Part shown: one piece after another, positions 11,165-22,141 of the stretch
Position numbering within the stretch: the first letter of the stretch is position 1
Layout of the letters: the number at the start of each line of letters is the position of its first letter
Source of the DNA: Chaetoderma sp. LZ-2023a
Taxonomy: Eukaryota > Mollusca > Caudofoveata > Chaetodermatida > Chaetodermatidae
DNA length: 64,000 nt
Reading direction: 5' to 3'
Assembly: GCA_034401795.1 (NCBI GenBank)
Contig: CM067371.1
Location: 84,154,783 to 84,218,782, forward strand
Position numbers and translations under genes: made by a program
The notes under the pieces: model-generated
Databases searched by the model: none
Seen by the model: only the letters and a program-made list of their open reading frames with translations
What the model was told of the DNA's origin: nothing

Positions 11165-11812
11165 TGCAGCAGTACGTGCAGCATCCATATGGAGCGGTTG
11201 AACCTGTGACCTCATACCACACTGATCACCAGGAGGACTGCCTGACAGTCAATCGACCTAGTATCCATGATGCGAACCCTTTATCCCCGGCGGGGAAGTA
11301 CATCGACTTCACTATCTCTGGAGAGATCCATGAGATTAGGAGCATGACACTCAAATTCAAGCTCGAGAGCGCCGCAGAGAAGGATGTACAGCTACCACAC
11401 CACTTATGTGAACGATGAGTACTTCTACACAATGGGGAATGGGTACTATGCCATCAGATGTAATGAGATCTTCACAGAAGTCAGCCTACAATGAAACATA
11501 GAAATGCCTGTTGCAGTGCCATTCTTCTCCATCCTCGAGAACACACACGTCAACCTGGCCTTGATGCAGGACAAGCTGTTCTTCCGGGTGTACACTGAAC
11601 ATCTTACTGATGTAACGATGACCTCTCCACGACTTCCGGTTTGGCATGATGAGAATGACCAGGAACTAAAACATTCGGCCTCCAGACAGCGAATCATACA
11701 TGTAAAGAGAGAGCACCAGCAGGTCCAGGTCACGGCTAACAAGCGCCTAGAGCTGACATTGCAACGAGGAGCCTTGGATTGTGTAGCTGTAGAAGTCTTG
11801 GTTCAGAATTGA
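11165..11812 (+). pseudogene. Capsid-like or structural protein candidate, broken; virus-like block ORF 2
   Basis: Coding character begins near the ATG at 11,165 (MQQYVQHPYG) and includes GKYIDFTISGEIHEIRS, a beta-rich segment. The frame shifts near 11,390 into text with YVNDEYFYTMGNGYY. An in-frame stop lies just before the ATG at 11,504, after which 102 codons (MPVAVPFFSILENTHVN...) run to 11,812. The order of aromatic-rich beta-strand text is reminiscent of jelly-roll virion proteins, but that is impression, not a domain match. It converges with ORF 3. Two or more disabling changes argue for a fossil copy. Described only as found. Confidence 0.35.
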
Positions 11813-12341
11813 GGGGTGATCCAGGCGGTGCGTTCTGCTGTACTTTTCTGCCTCGTGGATGAGATTCTGTCTGACAGTGTCGATCTGCTGGAGTTGCCAT
11901 CCGTGGACTGTGCCACCCTCCTCAGCTGCCAGGGCGGGACATAGTTCAGGTTGTTTTCGCCACTCTGACTTCGTCATGGTATACATGGGTCTTAAACTGG
12001 TCCCGATACCTGTACGATCTGCCTGAGTCATCGTGGGATTTATCTTGGAGAGTCTGGCAAACTACCAGTTTTTTTGTGTGGCGACACACCTCTCTCAAAT
12101 ACTCATCATCCAGCATAATGTCAGGGGCCAGAAGCTTGCGCAGCCATGACATCTGGAACTTCAACTTGTCCCTCTGGTAGTACGCCCACCATCGGCTGGC
12201 TTTCTCGGATTTATACTCCTGCACCCTCTCCTCTTCCCACTGTATGTCTTCTACAGACTCATCACACTCATCATCCAAGTAATCATACAAGTTTGGCTTA
12301 CTGTGGCCCCCCCCCCCCCCCTCCTGCTGGATGAGACTCAT
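11780..12341 (-). pseudogene. Unknown acidic, aromatic-rich protein; virus-like block ORF 3
   Basis: The ATG at 12,341 opens a 131-codon frame: MSLIQQEGGGGG, then an acidic stretch YDYLDDECDES, then a WWAYYQRDKLKF segment. Coding-like sequence then shifts frame near 12,000 and continues to the SLQCQL end around 11,780. The glycine run is encoded by a C tract (12,308-12,321), a likely length-variable site that could itself cause frameshifts. It is convergent with ORF 2, overlapping by a few dozen bases at their 3' ends. No recognised family. Confidence 0.35.
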
Positions 12342-12540
12342 ATTCTTGAACCGTATTGTAGTCCCTTCGTCTCCTTGCTTCTCAGGTGACCTGTTCGTAA
12401 GTTTTTAAGCTGGTGAGCTTCACCTTCTGGTCGGTAGAACTATTGATCTGTGAGGCCGCACTCATTTAGCGCCTTTATCTGTGTGGGGGTCATGAAGGGG
12501 CAGTACGTGGTTGAACATATTGGGGCTGATCGCTTTCCAG

Positions 12541-12714
12541 TTAGCTGATGGCTCGTGGCAGATATTCTATCATGTCTAACCCTACTTCAGTCAGTGAGCT
12601 GTGGTAGGTATTGCCCAGTGGTGGATGTAACACATTGGCATGTACGTACGTGGTGGAATACCGAGCTACTTCACTTCTACCAACTAGAGATAGTCTGATG
12701 ACATTCTCCCCATT
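12541..12714 (-). pseudogene. Short coding-like fragment; virus-like block ORF 4
   Basis: About 57 codons in one frame end with TAA at 12,541-12,543. The text GLDMIEYLPRAIS and VLHPPLGNTYHSSL looks protein-like. No convincing ATG is in frame; upstream sequence is coding-like in a shifted frame. Product unknown. Confidence 0.3.
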
Positions 12715-12770
12715 TTAGAGTAGCAATCGTACAATCGGCAGGGCTATATGCTCCAATTAAAAACACCTGT

Positions 12771-13223
12771 ATACAATGGAGGCCAATAATTGCTCACTCG
12801 ACCGGTCTCGCTGATCTCGTGGATGTGTCCAACGTTGATGCTACCAAGGTTAAGGAAAGCGATGGCAAGTCGTTCATCCTACAGCATGGAGCAGACACCA
12901 AGATGTTCTCACTCCATTCCATCGGTGGAGATGGCGTAGAACTATTGACTGAACTAAAAGTTGTCTCCAAGGAGCGTCTGGATCACAACCTGGATGGTGA
13001 GATCGTGTTTTTCTACGATTTCCCAAAGAAGCGATACATTGTCGAGCCCCGGATTGAGCTGTCGATTGCACCAGTGAGACGTTGACACACTGGTTACTGA
13101 CCTCAGCTTCCAAGTGGTCCTGCTGGCTACGGGCAATGCCCCACCCATGACACATAATGGTATACTGTTGACCGTGGCAAAGTGTCTGCAGATCATGTTT
13201 GGGAAATATGAAGTGTGGTATTG
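12771..13223 (+). pseudogene. Unknown protein with one frameshift; virus-like block ORF 5
   Basis: An open frame runs from about 12,771 through DVSNVDATKVKESDGKSF and IVFFYDFPKKRYIVEP to a stop at 13,083-13,085. From about 13,078 the coding character continues in another frame (DVDTLVTDLSFQVVLL, then FGKYEVWY) to a TGA at about 13,221. Taken together it would be a ~150-residue protein interrupted by a single frameshift. No family is recognised. It lies between ORF 4 (minus) and the MITE at 13,243. Confidence 0.35.
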
Positions 13224-13242
13224 AGCTGGCCGCGAAGGTGAG

Positions 13243-13682
13243 CAGGGCATAATTTAGAATTTAATATTTACATAGCATGAATTGCTATGCAAATAATAAA
13301 TTGCATAGTTGTCTGCAAAAAATGTATAGCAACTCTTTCACGGGTAAATTCCCTGTATCCCAATCTCGGAGCAAACAAACAGGAAAAGCTGTTGAATAAT
13401 TTGAAATTAATTTGACCAGAAGCTATTGCTGCCTTCGGCAACAATGGCTTCCAGTCATATTAACCTCAAAACATTCAACAGAATATGCTACACATTGTAA
13501 AGAATTTACTTTTTCAGGGAATAGTCGCTGAAATGGTTAATGATAGAACTTATGAAAATCAATGCCAAATTGCAATCACATAATAATTATGATAGATACA
13601 GCTATGCATGATGCAGAATGTATAGCAGTGGCCTAAATATGTGTAGCAAATTGAGATGCGATACCAGATAAATTATGCCCTG
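13243..13682. mobile_element. 440-bp MITE with 14-bp TIRs
   Basis: The left end CAGGGCATAATTTA (13,243-13,256) is the exact reverse complement of the right end TAAATTATGCCCTG (13,669-13,682). GTGAG flanks both sides (13,238-13,242 and 13,683-13,687), giving a candidate 5-bp target duplication. A CAG...CTG tip suits hAT-like elements, but those make 8-bp duplications, so the superfamily is left open. The interior includes an M2-type fold-back at about 13,390-13,490. It interrupts the 10.3-15.2 kb ORF block. Confidence 0.75.
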
Positions 13683-13699
13683 GTGAGTGGGAACCATGG

Positions 13700-14055
13700 T
13701 TGCCGCTATGTAGGCCCCCGGCAGTAATTGACCTTGAACTCACCCCACTCCCCACCATTGTGAAAAAGGATGGCATGGTCCGGAAGCTCTATAGCCGTGG
13801 GTCATCCTTCCTTACCTATATAGGACAGGGTGGTGCAAAATTAGTTGCGGTGTGTCATAGGCTTGGGGTTACTGGAGGAAAGCCCCTTTGGATGCACCAG
13901 AGGAAGTCATCAATATGCAGGAGGGCTTCATGCGGATAGAGGGTGTGTTACATGCCTCCAAGTCGAAGGGCTCTGTAAAAACTCAAGCGTGTTGGGCTCA
14001 CAAGTCCACAGACAACGCCCATTATGCTAGAGCTGCGGCTTCTAGCTGGTGGTAA
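13700..14055 (+). pseudogene. Unknown protein, broken; virus-like block ORF 6
   Basis: Coding-like text begins in one frame (VIDLELTPLPTIVKKDG, near 13,727) and moves near 13,880 to another containing APEEVINMQEGFMRIEG, ending at TAA 14,053-14,055. The second part could begin at an ATG at 13,915. It overlaps the next small ORF by 32 bp, a compact arrangement unlike host genes here. No family recognised. Confidence 0.3.
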
Positions 14056-14179
14056 AGTGAAGCAGCTAAGACCTGCACCTGACGGGATGAAGATCGGCAT
14101 TGAGGCTGGCACAGGGCTCGATCTGGCACAGATATTTCTCGAGGGGTTCACCGTGCTTAGTTTAACCCCCAATATATAG
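14024..14179 (+). CDS. Small 51-residue ORF; virus-like block ORF 7
   Basis: ATG 14,024 to TAG 14,177-14,179 reads MLELRLLAGGKVKQL and then GIEAGTGLDLAQIFLEGF. It ends one base before the next ATG (14,181) and overlaps the previous frame. The tight packing, not the sequence, is the reason to list it. It may be the C-terminal part of ORF 6 after a frameshift. Confidence 0.3.
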   Translation: MLELRLLAGGKVKQLRPAPDGMKIGIEAGTGLDLAQIFLEGFTVLSLTPNI

Positions 14180-14180
14180 G

Positions 14181-14570
14181 ATGCTGGTTATACTACTGCT
14201 CATACCCGCGGTGGTTGCCTCGCAGACAGCCATGATATTAGATGCCAAGTACAATCCGGCCATCTGCAGAAAAACATCTACGACTGATTTCACCCACGTG
14301 AGGAAATTGAGTCTGCCTGCCACTTCTATGGTGTATAAAGGTCTGGACGTGGTTGTCTGCAGCCGAGACACCACCAGATCCTTTGTGTCACATGTGAACA
14401 TGCCAGAGTCTGCCATGGTACAGATGGCAGGCACTTTAGCGTTCTGCCAAGTGAGCGTTGCCAAGGCAGCTAGAAAGGGCTGTGGACAATCCCCTCATGC
14501 CGATGTGACACCGGTCGCGAGTACCTGTTTGTTTGATGTGGGACTAAATCCAGCACCTGTTGTTCGATGA
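14181..14570 (+). CDS. Hypothetical secreted or membrane protein; virus-like block ORF 8
   Basis: The 129-codon frame starts at ATG 14,181, immediately after the preceding stop. The N-terminus MLVILLLIPAVVASQT resembles a signal peptide or a single membrane anchor. The rest has several cysteines (AICRKT, VVVCSRD, LAFCQVS, KGCGQ, STCLFD) spaced like a disulphide-bonded domain. No stop or frameshift is visible inside. It is convergent with the zinc-ribbon pseudogene at 14.6 kb. Function not recognised. Confidence 0.4.
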   Translation: MLVILLLIPAVVASQTAMILDAKYNPAICRKTSTTDFTHVRKLSLPATSMVYKGLDVVVCSRDTTRSFVSHVNMPESAMVQMAGTLAFCQVSVAKAARKGCGQSPHADVTPVASTCLFDVGLNPAPVVR

Positions 14571-14599
14571 GTGCCTGTTTGTTGGCAACCCAGTAAGTG

Positions 14600-15215
14600 A
14601 TCACGATTAAAAAATATAATCCAGTTTTCCCCACAGAGGTCCGCCTTCCGACGGTAATGCTCTTGTTGGTCTTTTAAATCGTTGTTGGTTTGGTTCCAGC
14701 AGGTGGCCACCTGAAAGTGTTGCCTGCCTGCGGTATTCAAAGGCCAGCCCGAGCTCTTCACAGTAGCCATCAAGTTCCAAGCCTTGTAGACAGTGAGTTA
14801 GGGCGACACTTAGGAAACTCAGCACCCAGCAATGACTGAAGGATGGTATGACACTCCGCTTCGTTCTTGAATGGGCAATGTGGACACCAAGTCCACTGAC
14901 ATGATGCAGGCTAGCACTCCAGGTATGACCTCTGGCACATCTCCAGCTGAGATATATTTTGATGTTCGTATATGTATCTGAGGTGCAAACACCACCACGT
15001 TTCACTGCAACCTGTTTGGCATCATCAATGGTTTTCTTAACACTCATTGATAAGCATTCTGGACACGAAGTCCCACGACTGACATGAACCTGGTTAGCAC
15101 TCCAAGTGTGACCTCTGGCACATCTCCAGCTGAGATGTGTTTTGTTGTTCGTTTGTTTTTCTGTTCGGACCTTCCCATTTAGAGACATGAGGTAAGGTAT
15201 GTATTTGTGTTCCAC
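14600..15215 (-). pseudogene. Zinc-ribbon / VSR-like endonuclease pseudogene
   Basis: One 202-codon frame shows two copies of the zinc-ribbon pattern LSWRCARGHTWSA; the first is followed by SCPEC, giving a C..GH..CPxC treble-clef ribbon. After the second ribbon start the frame shifts: the expected CPxC is present in the neighbouring frame (near 14,885), as is a 'LLGAEFPK' segment. A second shift returns to the first frame at LELDGYCEELGLAFEY (near 14,765), which resembles the start of a VSR-like or restriction-fold nuclease core. This architecture occurs in some large DNA viruses and mobile elements. At least two frameshifts make it inactive as read. Start uncertain (no ATG at the frame's beginning). 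Confidence 0.5.
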
Positions 15216-15298
15216 GTCTCAAATTCCTATGCCTCAGGAATTGAGAGGCCCGTGGGAGCCGCGGATCGTCGACTGACTGCAAGTAGAGGGAGGTGGTA

Positions 15299-15530
15299 TC
15301 ATTTTAATCCCGGCCCTACTACTATACTTTGAAAATATAGCAAGGGCCATAACTCTGCTATTTCTGGGCGTGGTTTCGTTATCCTCATAGCCCAAATAGA
15401 TATTGCCAAAAGGAACATATTTGCCAAATTTGGTTTTAATCTATCAACAAATGGCAAAACGTGCCACAATTGTCGACAAGACGACAGACAAATCGCCATT
15501 GTATAAGTTCACCTAGGTGAGCTATAAAGC
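15299..15530 (+). repeat. Family R-like short element
   Basis: It ends with GTATAAGTTCACCTAGGTGAGCT, a version of the family R 3' hairpin, preceded by 'GACGACAGACAAATCGCCAT'. The body (ATAGCAAGGGCCATAACTCTG) differs from the main family. The 66-codon antisense frame is not supported as a gene. Confidence 0.45.
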
Positions 15531-16380
15531 AGCTAAATACCATTTATGTCATTCTGGCAGGAACCAATTAGTGATGCAGCTGGACCTATGCGTTCTGCTG
15601 TATGCTGAGCGAATAAATAATACCCGCTACAGCCGGTCATATAACCTCAGTTATATTAACGCTAAGCTGATTATCCACTAGATCCTAAAATAAAATAGTC
15701 TGGTTTTAAAACAATTTGACTGAAAGCCGTTGTTTCCAGAGACAGGGTCTACATTCAGACGATTCAGTCACACAAATTTCAAAAATATTTAGTAGGCATC
15801 ATATTGCAACCTTGGAAACCAGCAGTTTATTTTGAAATGCTTCAACCAGAAAAAAGTGAATTTCAAATATAACGTTTCCAAAAAGATCAATAGTGAATTA
15901 GCAGTAGTGAGTTAATCGCTCGAAGGGTACATCAGCCCTATAGAGAATACTATTCATATTGCTTACAAAACTATAGTCAGGTGTGCTTTTGTTGTATTCA
16001 GGTAGGCCTATGTGGTATACCTGCACACAGTTGACATACGGTGGAGTGCGAAGCACCAGCGAAGTCAGTAATTGACTCCAAGTTACTGTAGGCGCTCCTA
16101 GATTTAGTAAATGCTTTTTCTCAAATAATCCCGATTCATTTCCATTTTTTACCAATGGTAGTTTATTTAATATTGTATGAAATTACCAATAAACATCATT
16201 TGTTATTTCCCTTTTCCTTTCCTTTAAGAAATATGCTAACTGGAATTTTATTTATTTCTACAAATTGACAAGTTTGACGGACTCGGTTGGAATAAAATAA
16301 CCTGAAATGTGGTTGCATTTCAACCATGAAGCTCGACTTAACGACTTTCAAATGAACTATGAAGCTCAACTTCAAACATA
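15531..16380. other. No gene seen; partial M2 repeat
   Basis: AT-rich sequence with a worn M2 fold-back around 15,705-15,800 (AATTTGACTGAAAGCCGTTG). An 85-codon minus-strand frame (15,898-16,155) has no recognisable motif and no splice context I would trust. Confidence 0.4.
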
Positions 16381-16382
16381 AA

Positions 16383-17723
16383 ACAAGAGGCCCAACGGGC
16401 CTGTGTCGCTCACCTGGAACATAAACAACTCAACTAATCTTTATGGAGTTTTACATCAATCAGTGCCACTTCCAATGACTTTCAGTCAAATGGTTGATTT
16501 TGCAAAGGTGCTTTTGAACAATATTTAAGCAAAAATAGAAGACATCAGTACTAACAACAGAAATTGATGACATGCAATCTAACTTGTATTAAGACACCAC
16601 TCAAGTGAGAATCAGAAGACAGCCTCTTATGGTAACTGGTTTCCTAACCCTTTAATGGTCATGATTTTTCAGTAAAACAAAACTCAGGTTATGTCTATTT
16701 GCAGGCCAAGATATGGAGCATTTTGAAAATGTATCACTGGAATGACTGGCTCGATTATCGAGCCAGTCATTCCAGTGGTAAATTTTCAAAAATACTCATG
16801 CTGGCCTGCAAATCGACATTCCTCAAGGCCACTGCAGAGGCAGGTTTTCGCTGGTTTGACCATTAAAGGGCTAATACAGTTTCAAATACATTGCTTAATT
16901 GCATTTAGCAAATGAAGAAAATAGTCTTTAAGGCTTTAAGGTCTCTTAACCCTTTCACCCATAAATCCCGGAAAAAGTATATTCTTTATGATATAAAACT
17001 TATTTTGTTGAATATTTTGAAATTAATTTGACGCGAAGCCGTTGTGCCTTAGGCAACATTGGCTTTCTTTAAGAAGGGTTAATACAGATGGTCTTTATAG
17101 CAGGTTCAACTGAGTATATTCCAAACCATCCTTTTAACACGTGTACATCTTGCTGAATGGCCAAGTTCGCGATGCTGCAGTTTATTTAAAAAATAATTTG
17201 ACTGAGTCATAGCTGACTTAGGCAGCAGCAACTTTCAATGAATCAAATACATTTCAAAATATTTTAACAGTATAGGTATCAGAGTACACAATACATATCT
17301 TAAATATTTAGGCAGCAGTTGCAGGGAAAAGGTTAACCTGTTAATTTAGTTTTTATCTATTATGGTAATAAAAGCTGTCATATGTCAATGGATGGTGGAA
17401 ATAAAACTCCAATTGCACATTAATTAACCATTTAACCATTGAATTTAAGAAAAGTTCAATTTTCTCATAGAAAATGTTTATTTGCAGACCAAGACTATTT
17501 TTGAAAATTTTCCACTGGAATGACTGGCTCGTTAAAAAGAGTCCGTCATTCCAATGGTAAAATTTTCAAAAATAGTCTTCATTTGGTCTGCAAATGGACA
17601 TTTCTCAAGACCACGGCCGAAGCCGTTTTTGGCTGATATGATGGCTAAAGGGTTAACCGTTTTCCTAACCTAGCAAAATAGGTAAGATATTGTGTCCTCT
17701 GATATTGATAGCCAGGTGAGCTA
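16383..17723 (+). repeat. Family R copy, mosaic with MITEs inside
   Basis: It begins AACAAGAGGCCCAACGGGCCTG + TCGCTCACCTGG and ends GATAGCCAGGTGAGCTAATAA. Inside lie M1 copies (about 16,645-16,875 and 17,425-17,656) and M2 copies (about 16,949-17,078 and 17,180-17,290). The internal text differs from the 'CCAAGATGGCC' body of other R copies, so this is a separate subfamily or one largely replaced by insertions. Confidence 0.55.
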
Positions 17724-18108
17724 ATAATAATAAATTGATAAGAAGCGAATCTTATTAACGCATTTAACTGGAAATAATGCGCTAAGCTGTTGCTTAACAG
17801 TTGTTGTGTAAGATGTTGCTGTCATTGTATAACAGCAACAGCACTGTCTATGACAGCAATGGTCTTCAGCAATGGTGTTTACAAACTGTACACCAGCCTT
17901 TCTAATAATGGCTTTGTAACAATTTATCTCTAGACATTGGTGTGACAAGGGTTGAATAGTCATGCTGAAAACTGTTGCTGCACTTGACAGTAACAGACAT
18001 CATCAGCAAAACCATTTTCAAAATGTCCGTCACCATGCTACATGCTATCCAACAAAACTTGTGAATAACGCAATACTCAACTAAATTCATTGCTAGAATT
18101 AATTGGCT

Positions 18109-18339
18109 TTAACCCTTTAACCCTCAAATTTATTCAAGACACTTTAAATTTTCTCAAAGAAAATGTCCACTTGCAGACCAAGAGAAGACTATTTTTGAAA
18201 ATTTATCACTGGCTCCATTATCGAGCCAGTCATTCCAGTGGTAAATTTTCAAAAAACGTCTTCTTTTAGTCGGCAAATGGACATTTCTCACGACTACTGC
18301 AGAAGCCGTTTTTGGCTGATATGAGTGTTAAAGGGTTAA
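18109..18339. mobile_element. Reference M1 MITE with TTAA flanks
   Basis: This is a clean example. TTAA (18,109-18,112) is followed by CCCTTTAACCC..., and the other end reads GTTAAAGGG then TTAA (18,336-18,339). The termini are therefore CCCTTTAAC/GTTAAAGGG inside a duplicated TTAA, the signature of piggyBac-type targeting. The interior is a long imperfect palindrome centred on ATTATCGAGCCAGTC. Length about 230 bp; no coding capacity. Confidence 0.8.
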
Positions 18340-18699
18340 TGATGAATTAATTAAATAAATCTTTTAGAATCAGTATGTGAATATGGTACACTTCATCAGC
18401 TCACTACCTCACAGGGTATTAATTTCATTTCAATCCTGAGAATTAGAGTTGTGGTTTTAAATTACAAGATTAAATGTTATCCTATGCTGGCTAAATATCT
18501 AAGATAACAATACATATGCTGACATATATGACTTTGAAAATTTTGATATTTATTTGACAGAAAGTTGTTGCATTCTAAGGCAGCAATGACTTTCAGTCAA
18601 ATTATTATTTTGAACTAGTGAACAACTGCTGCTAAGTGAGTTTGGTCACTCTGTCAAATGATTACAAGGGTTTTAGAATGCAGTTCAACATGCTATAAA

Positions 18700-20012
18700 G
18701 ACCACCTGTACTAAATGCCAATTTTACTACATGCCGCCAAGCCGTTTATCTGATAGATTCAGAAATGGCATGGTTGAAATCAGTATACTCATAACCCTGT
18801 ACTAAACAAAATTTTGCTTCAAGATCCATCAAACAAAAAAATCCAATATGGCCGCCGAACATGCTGTATTTTGATTGGCCCACTGCGGGCAAGTTTTTTT
18901 AACGGATTAACTTCCCTTGAATAAACTTTAATGCCCCTTAATCCCTAATTAGATCTGCCAAATTTTGATCCCTTCAGCGGTTCTGGAGCTGTTTTGGCTA
19001 AAACTAGGTCAACCAAAATGGCCGCCGAACCATTTGACCAATCAAGTTCCCTTGAACAAACCTGGTTCAGCTCTTGCCCTAGATCATATTTCATGGGGTT
19101 TGTTTCAATCCACCAAGCGGTTTCGGAGATTTTTAAAGACGTTTAAAAAAATTAGCCAAAAATCAAGATGGCCACCTGCCAAAATGTCCGATCGGCTTGG
19201 TTTGAACAAATTTGAATCTCTACAACCTAAGGATGCTTCCTGCCAAATATAATTGAAATCGTCCCGTAAGTTCTCGAAAAGTAGACATTTTAGATTTCCC
19301 ATTGCTTTAGTATGGGAGCTTTTGGCGGGAAAATGATCCAAGATGGCCACCAAACGGTTTATCCGACAGCTTTGAAAATTGCAAATTTGTGATCAGAATA
19401 CCCAAAAACCTATATAAAACCAATTTCAGCCTCAAAATCCATCAAATAAAAAAATCCGATATGGCCACCAAACATGCTGTATTTTGATTGGCCGACTGCA
19501 CCATGTTTTTTGACGGATGAACTTCACTTGAACAAAGTTTAATGGCCTTTAGTCCCTAATCATATCTGCCAAATTTCGGCCTGATCCCTTCAGCGGTTCT
19601 GGAGAAGAAGTCGTTTTCGCTAAAACTAGCTCAACCAAAATGGCCGCTGAACCATTTGGCCAATCAAGTTCCCTTGAACAAACTTGGTTCAGCTCTTGCC
19701 CTAGATCATATTTCATGGGATTTGCTTCAATCCACCAAGCGGTTTCGGAGAAGGAGATTGTCAAAGACATTTCCTAAAATTGGCCGAAATCCAAATTGGC
19801 CACCGGCCAAATTGGCCGATCGGCTTCGTTTGAACAAACTTGGATCCCTATGTCCTAAGGATACTTCCTGCCAAAGATAACTTATATCGGCCTAGTGGTT
19901 CTTGAGAAGAAGTCGTTAAAGGAAAAAGTTGACGGACGGATGGACGGACAGACGGACGGACGCTCGCCATGGCATAAGCTCACTTGGCCATTCTGGCCAG
20001 GTGAGCTAATAA
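18700..20012 (+). repeat. Family R copy, two internal modules
   Basis: The body repeats in tandem: 'TTGAACAAACTT', 'AAGGATGCTTCCTGCC', 'GATGGCCGCC' and 'CATCAAATAAAAAAATCC' modules occur in the same order at about 18,840-19,370 and 19,440-19,900. The end reads GACGGACGGATGGACGG, then 'CACTTGGCCATTCTGGCCAGG' in parts and TGAGCTAATAA. The clear 5' end is missing. No protein-coding frame is shared between the modules. Confidence 0.65.
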
Positions 20013-22141
20013 ATATAGAAGGCATATCAATACACTTATCAACAAGAGGCCCAAGGGGCCTGTATCGCTCACCTGGACCATAGGCATCTCAACTAGAATG
20101 GTCATTAACTCTAATGAGTTGAGCAGACGTGTAACAAGAAAACAGAGGCCATGTTTCTTTATGTATCAACTTCTCTTGAACAAACTTTAATGGCCCTTAG
20201 TGATCAATATCATATCTCCCAAATTTTGGCACAATCCGGTCAGTGGCTCTGGAAATGAAGTTGCTTTCATGAAAACCAGGCCATCCATGATGGCTGCCCA
20301 ACCATTTGGAAAATCAAGTTCCCTTGAACAAACATGGTTCAGCTCGTGCCCTAAATAATATTTTATGAGTGTTGAATCAATCGCTCAAACAGTTTCGCCA
20401 AAGATTTTTAAAGACATTTCCATGACAAAATCCATGATGGCTGCTGGCCAATTGGCTTCGTTTGAACAAACTTAAATCTTCATGCCCTAAGGATGTTTCC
20501 TGCCAAATATAATTGAAATCGGCCCAGTAGTTCTTGAGAAGACATTAAATTTCCCATTGCTTTCATTGGTTTAGTATGGGAGCTTTTTGCTGGAAAATTA
20601 TCCAAGATGGCCGGCAACCCGTTTATCCGACAGTTTTGAAAATTGCAAATTTGAGATCAGAATACCGATAAACATAGATAAAATCAATTTCGGCCTCAAA
20701 ATCCATCAAATAAAAAAATCCAATATGCCCACCAAACACACTATATTTTGATTGACCCACGGCGGCCATGTTTTTTTACAAATCAACTTCCCTTGAACAG
20801 ACTTTAATGGCCCGTATTCCATAATCATATGTCCCACACTTCGGCCCGATCCCTTCAGCGATTCTGGAGTTGTTTTCTGAAAAAAATAGGTCATCCAAGA
20901 TGGCCGTCAAACTGTTTGGTCAAGCAAGTTCTCTTGAACAAATTTGGTTCAGCTCTTGCCCTAGATGAGATTTCATGAGTTATGAATTAATCCCTCAAAC
21001 AAAAAATTCCCTCTAAAAATCAACCAAAATCCAAGATGGCCGCTGACCCAATTGGCTTCATTTGAACAAACTTGGATCCCTAAGCACCAAGGATGCTTCC
21101 TGCCATACAGAGTTGCCCATATGCGTCCTTTTGCGCGTATATACGCATAAAAATGGCAGAGGGACGCATAAAAATTAACCCTCTGCGTCCCTGAGGACGC
21201 ACAAGGGACGCAGTGAAAAAGAGTAACGGAAACTGGTAACTTTGCGTGTGCTTAATTAGCGATTATATTATCATGTGTGTATATTTATTTGTGCATGTTT
21301 TTACTTTAAAAAATATACCTAATGTATTGTGTGTTCAATAAAAACGAACTTACTGCGTTGTTTAAGACTATTATTTGTTGTACGTTTTCTTGCACAACCC
21401 AAAGTTGTTAATGCCCATAAATCAGATTCAACTACCATATTTAATTGTAAACACAATCCCCAAATCATCCTTAGTATTCCATTTGCTCTAATTTTTTTAA
21501 ATAATGAGTTTACAAGCCCGATGTTAGTCGCCTTGTTTGGCCTACAAATTGCAAAAATACCCGCCATGTTTCTGTCTGTTGTGCTAAACGTCAGTGTGAC
21601 GTGTCAGTATTTGATTGGATAACAGCGGAATCTCCCTCTAGAGGAACTCACGCTTGAGAAATCCAATACAACTGATCAAGCGTATACAAACGTGTTTGGG
21701 CGTCTTAACCCTTTCACAGCCCAGAACATAGGACAGATCACAAACTTGTTATCACTAATCTGCTGAATATTTTGAAATTAATTTGCGCATGCCTACTTGC
21801 CTAACTTACAGGCAAAATATTTTTTTCTATTTAATTATCAAAATATCTAAATGGATGAAGGAATATATGGAAAATATTGTGATATCTTTTACATTTGAAT
21901 GGTCATTTGACGGATTAGCGGTGGTGTCTTTGTATTGCTGTTTGAATAATGGTATCACTGCGCGCTATAAGCCGTCTTTTATTTAGCAATAGCGGCTGAT
22001 TGATTGACTGATGGATTAGTATTTATAATGTTTAACAATACTCGATCGTTAGGTTTTCCCGATTTCTCAACTAAATTGATCTGAATAGAATCTGTCCGCT
22101 TCGTCATTCTCTTTGAATTTAAGACAATAATTGAGCAAATC

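Noticed and set aside
16383-17723. Family R 3' end as a Helitron terminus (hairpin + CTAA)
   Set aside because: Some copies end GAGCTAA, but others end GAGCACC or GAGCTAT, and no 5' TC is constant, so the Helitron signature is not supported.
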